A stretch of 10,752 nt of DNA from the NCBI GenBank assembly GCA_028711965.1, contig JAQTRD010000009.1:1-10752 (forward strand). The letters are read 5' to 3'. Each line of letters starts with the position of its first letter. Positions within the stretch are counted from its first letter, which is position 1. Below are positions 6,645 to 10,752 of the stretch, in pieces. The DNA is from Candidatus Colwelliibacteriota bacterium (GTDB lineage Bacteria > Patescibacteriota > Minisyncoccia > UBA6257 > Colwellbacteraceae). Made by a program: the position numbers and the translations under genes. Below the pieces are notes generated by a model. It was not told the DNA's origin. It did no database searches and saw only the letters and a program-made list of their open reading frames with translations.

Positions 6645-7830
6645 AGTAATCTGCTTTTCTCTTAATTTGCCCCGATTTTATTGCTAATTCAAAAGAGGAT
6701 GGAAGACTGCCGCTAAACTCAGACGGAGAAAAAGCGCTAAAACGACTAACTGAACCGGGCACTCCCTTAGAATACCAATTAGGAGAACCAATCCTTATGT
6801 TCGAAAAAATATGCGCCCACTTTCTTTCAATACCAAAAGCTATAGCGTAGGGAAGATATTTTTCGAACATATCAGGCGTAATGCCCTTCATTTTGTGCTT
6901 CTCTGTTGTCTCTAAGAACAGCTTTAGTCCAAGGCAATGGTCCCTGATTTCTTTTCCTTTAGGAGAAAGCCTACCTCCAATAATGGATTGAGAGACAAGA
7001 GCTGTTACCGCGATAATCAATACTATTAACAATGGATTTACCAGAATAAATGATTCGGCTAATTCGGTTAATATTCCCGCCAGTAATATCAACGGCAGAA
7101 GAATCATTCCTCTCGTCTTATAAATTGTTGAGGTTATAGATACAGGCAACTTCTCAAATATATTCATGTTCCTTAATTTTTCACGCAAGGCGTCTTCGGC
7201 GCTTATTATATCTTGAGCCATATCTTTCTGATTGTCCCCCGGCACTCCGGATTCGACGATTTCCGAGTCGGCAAAAATAGCCTTAACAATCTGCGCTTCG
7301 TAATCTTCAAGGCGGCCGGAAAAGTTCTTCTTTTTCTTTAAGAGATAATTCCTTATTTCCATAGAAGACCTTGAAGAGAAAGCTGGAATAACTATGATGA
7401 TCAGCCATAAAGACATAACAACGAAAAAAGATTCTTTTATTGCTATCCCCACAAGCAAAAGCGCTGAAGATATAACTAAGCAGATTATTACTGTCGGCAT
7501 ACTAGACCTTCTTCCCCCGGTTTCTTCGATCGTGATACACCCCCTTAAGGAAAGATCAATTATTGTTTCCGACCAGCCATGACTTCCGGACAATATTATT
7601 GCTGCCATCGCCGGCGTGATTCCTTCCGGCGGACTATACTCGGGAATAACTACTTTCCCAGATGACATTCTTATTCTTTTTGATAGATTCCAAATTAATA
7701 AGGAAACCAAGAATACTATGACTATGGCAATCAGCTGCAGAGGCAACTCGAAAGAAACAGAAAAGACATTCTTTAAAAAAAGAAACGTCATTCCGATAAT
7801 TAGTTGCCAGGGGATAATCATGAACATCAT
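6643..7830 (-). CDS. Short DUF2207 paralog lacking signal peptide, ectodomain and glycine tail
   Basis: A 395-residue membrane protein clearly paralogous to the adjacent DUF2207 protein. Shared blocks are VVIPEYSPPEGITPAM (60-75), the SETIIDLSLRGCITIEE region (87-103), and LSPKGKE...LGLKLFLETTEK...ITPDMFEKYLPYAIAFGIERKWA (288-339). Predicted membrane segments: a hydrophobic start (about 5-20), 30-50, 111-131, 134-151, 240-258 and 263-284. The roughly 220-residue signal peptide and beta-rich ectodomain are absent. An in-frame TAA two codons before the first ATG shows the truncation is real in this sequence. The tail is AIKSGQIKRKADY rather than polyglycine. The frame begins ATG ATG TTC ATG, so the start may be 7830, 7827 or 7821. 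The open frame is long and the motifs intact, so it reads as a functional shortened paralog rather than debris. Direct repeats flank it. Confidence 0.82.
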   Translation of the reverse strand: MMFMIIPWQLIIGMTFLFLKNVFSVSFELPLQLIAIVIVFLVSLLIWNLSKRIRMSSGKVVIPEYSPPEGITPAMAAIILSGSHGWSETIIDLSLRGCITIEETGGRRSSMPTVIICLVISSALLLVGIAIKESFFVVMSLWLIIIVIPAFSSRSSMEIRNYLLKKKKNFSGRLEDYEAQIVKAIFADSEIVESGVPGDNQKDMAQDIISAEDALREKLRNMNIFEKLPVSITSTIYKTRGMILLPLILLAGILTELAESFILVNPLLIVLIIAVTALVSQSIIGGRLSPKGKEIRDHCLGLKLFLETTEKHKMKGITPDMFEKYLPYAIAFGIERKWAHIFSNIRIGSPNWYSKGVPGSVSRFSAFSPSEFSGSLPSSFELAIKSGQIKRKADY

Positions 7831-7862
7831 ATTTTAATTAATTTCGGCTTTTTAACGCCCTT

Positions 7863-7891
7863 CCGCCTATCCGATAAATATTTTCACTATT
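7863..7891. repeat. 29-base direct repeat, right copy (exchanger 3' end)
   Basis: Identical to 6616-6644. This copy holds the last codons of the exchanger (I-V-K-I-F-I-G, stop) plus four bases beyond the stop. Because it is coding here and non-coding at the left copy, the right copy is probably the original. The two copies are 1247 bases apart and bracket the short DUF2207 gene. Confidence 0.95.
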
Positions 7892-8838
7892 TCCGACGCC
7901 AGAAAGGCAAAATATATGACGATTAACACCAAGCCTTCTTTTCTTGATATCTTCCTGTCAGTCCAGATAAACGGAATAACAAAGATAATGGCAATAATCA
8001 AAAAGAAGCGGGTTATAAGGAAAGCTGATGTGTCTATTATCTCGAATGGATGGATAAGGGCCACTATGCCGAGAACAAGGAGAGATGGAGTGATTACTGA
8101 TCCAAGGAGGTTTCCGAGCACCAGATCTCCTTCTCCTTTTCTGACCGCAAGTATGGACATATAAGTTTCAGGAAGGGCGTTTCCTAGTCCGACAACAAGA
8201 AGACCAATCATTCCCGCGGCAATTCCGATAGAGAGCGATATCACTGTCGCTTCGACGACTATCCCATTAGACGCCACGATGAGACCAACTATGGCGACAG
8301 CCAGTTTCATCATTTCCTTTAAGATTTCCTTCCTCTTTACCTGTCCCTCGCCCTTTGGGCTGTATATCTTCTCAAAGCGCTCTCTTTTTCCGAATATCCA
8401 CACGACATACAAGACGAAAGCCAGTATGAGTACGAGCCCGTCCGGCCTTGAGAGCGATCCGTCTACCGTAAGAATGAATGGAAGGAGTCCGGCCGCTCCC
8501 GCAAAAAAAGCCGTCATTCTCGGCGTTTTTTCCTTGGCCGGTATCCTCCCTTTTACCGATAAGATAGCCGCGAGGCCAAGAGCAAGCGTTAAGTCGACGA
8601 CATTTCCTCCGGATATGTCGCCAAAAGACAATTGGGGTATTCCTCCAATAGCCGCTGAAATGCCGACAAAAAGATTCGGAAGGGAAGCGACCGTCGCCAT
8701 TACGAAGAAAGCGACAACGATTTCGTTTAGTCTGAAGAACACCGATATCTTGTGAAGACTTCCCACCATCGCCTTTCCTGAAAAATAAAGCAGCGCTATC
8801 CATCCAATAAGAAATATCCCGTTTAATATGACAATCAT
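7867..8838 (-). CDS. CaCA-family cation (sodium/calcium) exchanger with atypical ion-site residues
   Basis: A 323-residue inner-membrane antiporter with the two inverted alpha repeats of the sodium/calcium exchanger family and about ten membrane helices, split by a charged cytoplasmic loop (151-172). Alpha-1 is ATVASLPNLFVGISAA plus GGNVVDLTLALG (48-88). Alpha-2 is VGLGNALPETYMSI plus GNLLGSVITPSLLVLG (216-257). The family normally has TSLPE and GSN in both repeats. Here the alpha-1 Glu is Asn55, while the alpha-2 Glu224 is kept. The residues matching Asn81 and Asp240 of the Methanocaldococcus exchanger are Asp82 and Pro251. Transported ions therefore cannot be assumed; calcium or sodium is a family-level guess. 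The ATG overlaps the ATPase stop as ATGA, so the two are translationally coupled. The 3' end is part of the duplicated 29-base repeat. Confidence 0.88.
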   Translation of the reverse strand: MIVILNGIFLIGWIALLYFSGKAMVGSLHKISVFFRLNEIVVAFFVMATVASLPNLFVGISAAIGGIPQLSFGDISGGNVVDLTLALGLAAILSVKGRIPAKEKTPRMTAFFAGAAGLLPFILTVDGSLSRPDGLVLILAFVLYVVWIFGKRERFEKIYSPKGEGQVKRKEILKEMMKLAVAIVGLIVASNGIVVEATVISLSIGIAAGMIGLLVVGLGNALPETYMSILAVRKGEGDLVLGNLLGSVITPSLLVLGIVALIHPFEIIDTSAFLITRFFLIIAIIFVIPFIWTDRKISRKEGLVLIVIYFAFLASEIVKIFIG

Positions 8839-10752
8839 TCCGTTTGTTTTGTTTTTATAAAATAGAATTTGGCGACTTCAATGAGGATTATATTAACAAA
8901 CGCAAGCCCTATGATTATAGCCCAGAGAGAAGCGCCTATCGGGACGGTCCCCAATATCGCGTTGAACCACGGAATATATATGGCTACACCAAGAGCGACA
9001 AATCCGAATAAAATAGAAAAGATGAGAAGCTTGTTTGAAAAGATATCTATGTTCCATATGTTCTTCCGTAGGTTTTTGCAGCTAATGGAATAAAAAAGAG
9101 AGTCTAAGGCTAGAAGAGCGAAGACCGCCGTTCTTACCGTTGCTATATCCGCGTGTCCCGACATCAAAAGGAACATTCCGACAAGAACCATATCCGTCAC
9201 TATTCCTATGATGAATATTATAAATTTCATCTCGCGAGTAAGGAGAGAGCCGTTCGCGTTGGGGCGCCGAGCCATTATTCCCTTCTCTTTAGGCTCGAAG
9301 GCAAGAGAGATGCTGGGTAATCCGTCTTCTATGAGGTTGACCCATAAGATTTGGGCAGCGGTAACAGGCATCGGCAGTCCTAGGGCGATCGCAATTCCGA
9401 CGAGCAGCGTCTCGGTAAAACTATCCGATAATACGTACGTAATAACCTTTTTTATATTGTCGAGTATGCGCCTTCCTTCTTCTATAGCTGTCTCTATCAC
9501 CACGAAGCTATCGTTTAAAAGAACAAAATCCGCCGCTTCTTTCGCGGCATCTGTCCCAAAACCGAGAGCTATGCCTATGTCCGCCTTTTTAATCGCCGGC
9601 GCGTCATTCACTCCGTCGCCTGCCATAGCTACTACCATTCCTTTTTTTTGCCAGGCGTTAACTATCCTTAATTTTTGAACGGGCGCCACTCGCGCGAAAA
9701 TTTTAATGTTTTCTATTCTTCCGAAGAGGTCGTCATCCGACATCTTCTCCAGTTCCGATCCTTCAATAATATCTTCATTAGAGGCCTCAAATCCGAGCGA
9801 GTTGGCTATGCTTTTAGCCGTCGAAGAGTTGTCTCCCGTCACGATAATCGGCCTTATTCCAGCCTTTCTGCATGAGTTTAAGGCATGAGCCACTTCTCCT
9901 CTTATCGGATCCGAGAAGACAAGAAGGCCCAAAAAGACCATATCGGATATGTCGCGATCAAGTTTCTTCTGGTATCCGTCGACCTTCTTCGTTGCGGCCG
10001 CAAGGACCCTGAATCCGGCCGCAGAAAGAGAGTTCGCTTTATTCAGAATAAAATCTTTCTCTTCTTTTCTTATGCCGCGGACATCCCCATTCCTCTCAAT
10101 GCGCGATGATTTCTCGATAACCGTTTCCGGGGCTCCCATCGAATAAATCATAAGCCCGCCGTCTTCCGTTTCATGAAGCGCTCCCGAGTATCTCCATTCG
10201 GAGCTGAATGTAAGCTCGGCGATTCTCGGCTCTTTTTTTTGTATCTCCTCTTTTATGAGGCCCGCTTTTATTCCCGATTCCACTATCGCTTTCTCGGTCG
10301 GACGGCCGCGCACGATCCACTTTTCAACGGGCCCGTTAAAATTTTCTATAAACGCTTCCGAAGAGAGGACGGCGGACTTGAGGATTTTTTGAGCCCCATC
10401 CGAAATATCCTCTCCCGGCTTTTCCTCTTTATTGTCAAATAGTCCATCTCCGGCAAAAATACCTGACAATTCCATTTTAGCTTGCGTAAGAGTGCCGGTC
10501 TTATCCATCAGTATGATGTTTGTACTCCCGAGAGTTTCGGCCGAAGCAAGGCGGCGAATAAGTCCTTTCTTTTTCAATATCTCCTGTGAACCGACTGCAA
10601 GAATAACCGACATCGCAATCGGCAACCCTTCCGGGATGGCCGCGACAGCGACAGCAACCGATATAAGGAACATCTCCTGCGGATTTCTTCCGGCGATGAT
10701 CCCCTCAATGAATATGGCAGCAACTCTAACGGAGACCGCTATTCCGATAACG
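8835..10752 (-). CDS. P-type cation-transporting ATPase (type II, calcium-like), N-terminus off right edge
   Basis: The frame stays open to the window edge, so the Met at 10673 is internal: upstream codons continue the family pattern (RVAAIFIEGIIAG...PQEMFLISVAVAVAA). Visible parts, numbered from that Met: M4 IPEGLP (13-18), phosphorylation motif DKTGTLT (57-63), nucleotide-domain motif SMGAPE (178-183, usually KGAPE), TGDN (279-282), hinge AMAGDGVNDAPA (349-360), then M5-M10. In M5 SDSFTE (416-421) and in M6 NLIED (446-450) occupy cation-site positions; in the SERCA pump these are SSNVGE and NLVTD. The catalytic residues are intact, so it should pump cations using ATP. Calcium is likeliest by family, but substitutions at two ligand positions leave this open. 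The A domain and first three helices are outside the window. It overlaps the exchanger by 4 bases, which suggests one efflux module. Confidence 0.93.
   Translation of the reverse strand, partial: VIGIAVSVRVAAIFIEGIIAGRNPQEMFLISVAVAVAAIPEGLPIAMSVILAVGSQEILKKKGLIRRLASAETLGSTNIILMDKTGTLTQAKMELSGIFAGDGLFDNKEEKPGEDISDGAQKILKSAVLSSEAFIENFNGPVEKWIVRGRPTEKAIVESGIKAGLIKEEIQKKEPRIAELTFSSEWRYSGALHETEDGGLMIYSMGAPETVIEKSSRIERNGDVRGIRKEEKDFILNKANSLSAAGFRVLAAATKKVDGYQKKLDRDISDMVFLGLLVFSDPIRGEVAHALNSCRKAGIRPIIVTGDNSSTAKSIANSLGFEASNEDIIEGSELEKMSDDDLFGRIENIKIFARVAPVQKLRIVNAWQKKGMVVAMAGDGVNDAPAIKKADIGIALGFGTDAAKEAADFVLLNDSFVVIETAIEEGRRILDNIKKVITYVLSDSFTETLLVGIAIALGLPMPVTAAQILWVNLIEDGLPSISLAFEPKEKGIMARRPNANGSLLTREMKFIIFIIGIVTDMVLVGMFLLMSGHADIATVRTAVFALLALDSLFYSISCKNLRKNIWNIDIFSNKLLIFSILFGFVALGVAIYIPWFNAILGTVPIGASLWAIIIGLAFVNIILIEVAKFYFIKTKQTE

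Noticed and set aside
6643..7830. Short DUF2207 gene as a pseudogene fragment
   Set aside because: Although it lacks the ectodomain, it has 395 uninterrupted codons and conserved core motifs, so decay is not supported.
6616..7891. Insertion sequence or CRISPR explanation for the 29-base repeats
   Set aside because: There are only two copies, with no transposase, no terminal inverted repeats and no regular spacers; the unit between them is a DUF2207 gene.

Overview
The window reads as a piece of a small bacterial genome of the Candidate Phyla Radiation (Patescibacteria, Parcubacteria-like). This is inferred from the gene set and protein styles: a cysteine-free family-4-type uracil-DNA glycosylase, DUF2207 membrane proteins with a glycine tail, a CapA-type phosphoesterase, a divergent cis-prenyltransferase, a pore-only MscS-like protein, and a 23S rRNA gene with no 16S gene in front of it. 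No taxonomic marker was searched, so the placement is an inference. Every supported gene lies on the minus strand, and spacing is tight (4-base overlaps up to 99-base gaps).

Layout in transcription order, from the right edge to the left. A P-type cation ATPase (cut by the right edge) overlaps a CaCA-family cation exchanger by four bases (ATGA), forming a likely calcium or cation efflux pair. Next come two DUF2207 paralogs: a short form without the ectodomain (6643-7830) and a full-length form with signal peptide and polyglycine tail (4665-6587). A 29-base perfect direct repeat brackets the short one, and its right copy contains the last codons of the exchanger. Then follow an undecaprenyl-diphosphate-synthase-like enzyme, a uracil-DNA glycosylase, and a CapA-like membrane-anchored phosphoesterase that overlaps the glycosylase by ATGA. 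After a 99-base gap with an extended -10 promoter comes a small MscS-like membrane protein.

The left end (1 to about 982) is the 5' third of a 23S rRNA gene on the minus strand, running off the left edge. Where a 16S gene and tRNA-bearing spacer would be expected, there is a 364-base non-coding stretch (983-1346). It holds a near-consensus sigma70-type promoter whose -35 hexamer is exactly the loop of a 12-base-pair palindrome. Downstream is a leader of about 300 nt made of successive hairpins, one of them terminator-like. The 23S gene therefore appears to have its own promoter and to be unlinked from 16S.

Functionally, the protein genes fall into cation transport (ATPase, exchanger, MscS-like channel), cell envelope (prenyl carrier synthesis, DUF2207, CapA-like) and DNA repair (uracil glycosylase). 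The most unusual signals are the palindrome-embedded 23S promoter and its hairpin leader, the repeat-flanked DUF2207 paralog, and three enzymes or transporters whose usual metal or ion ligands are replaced.
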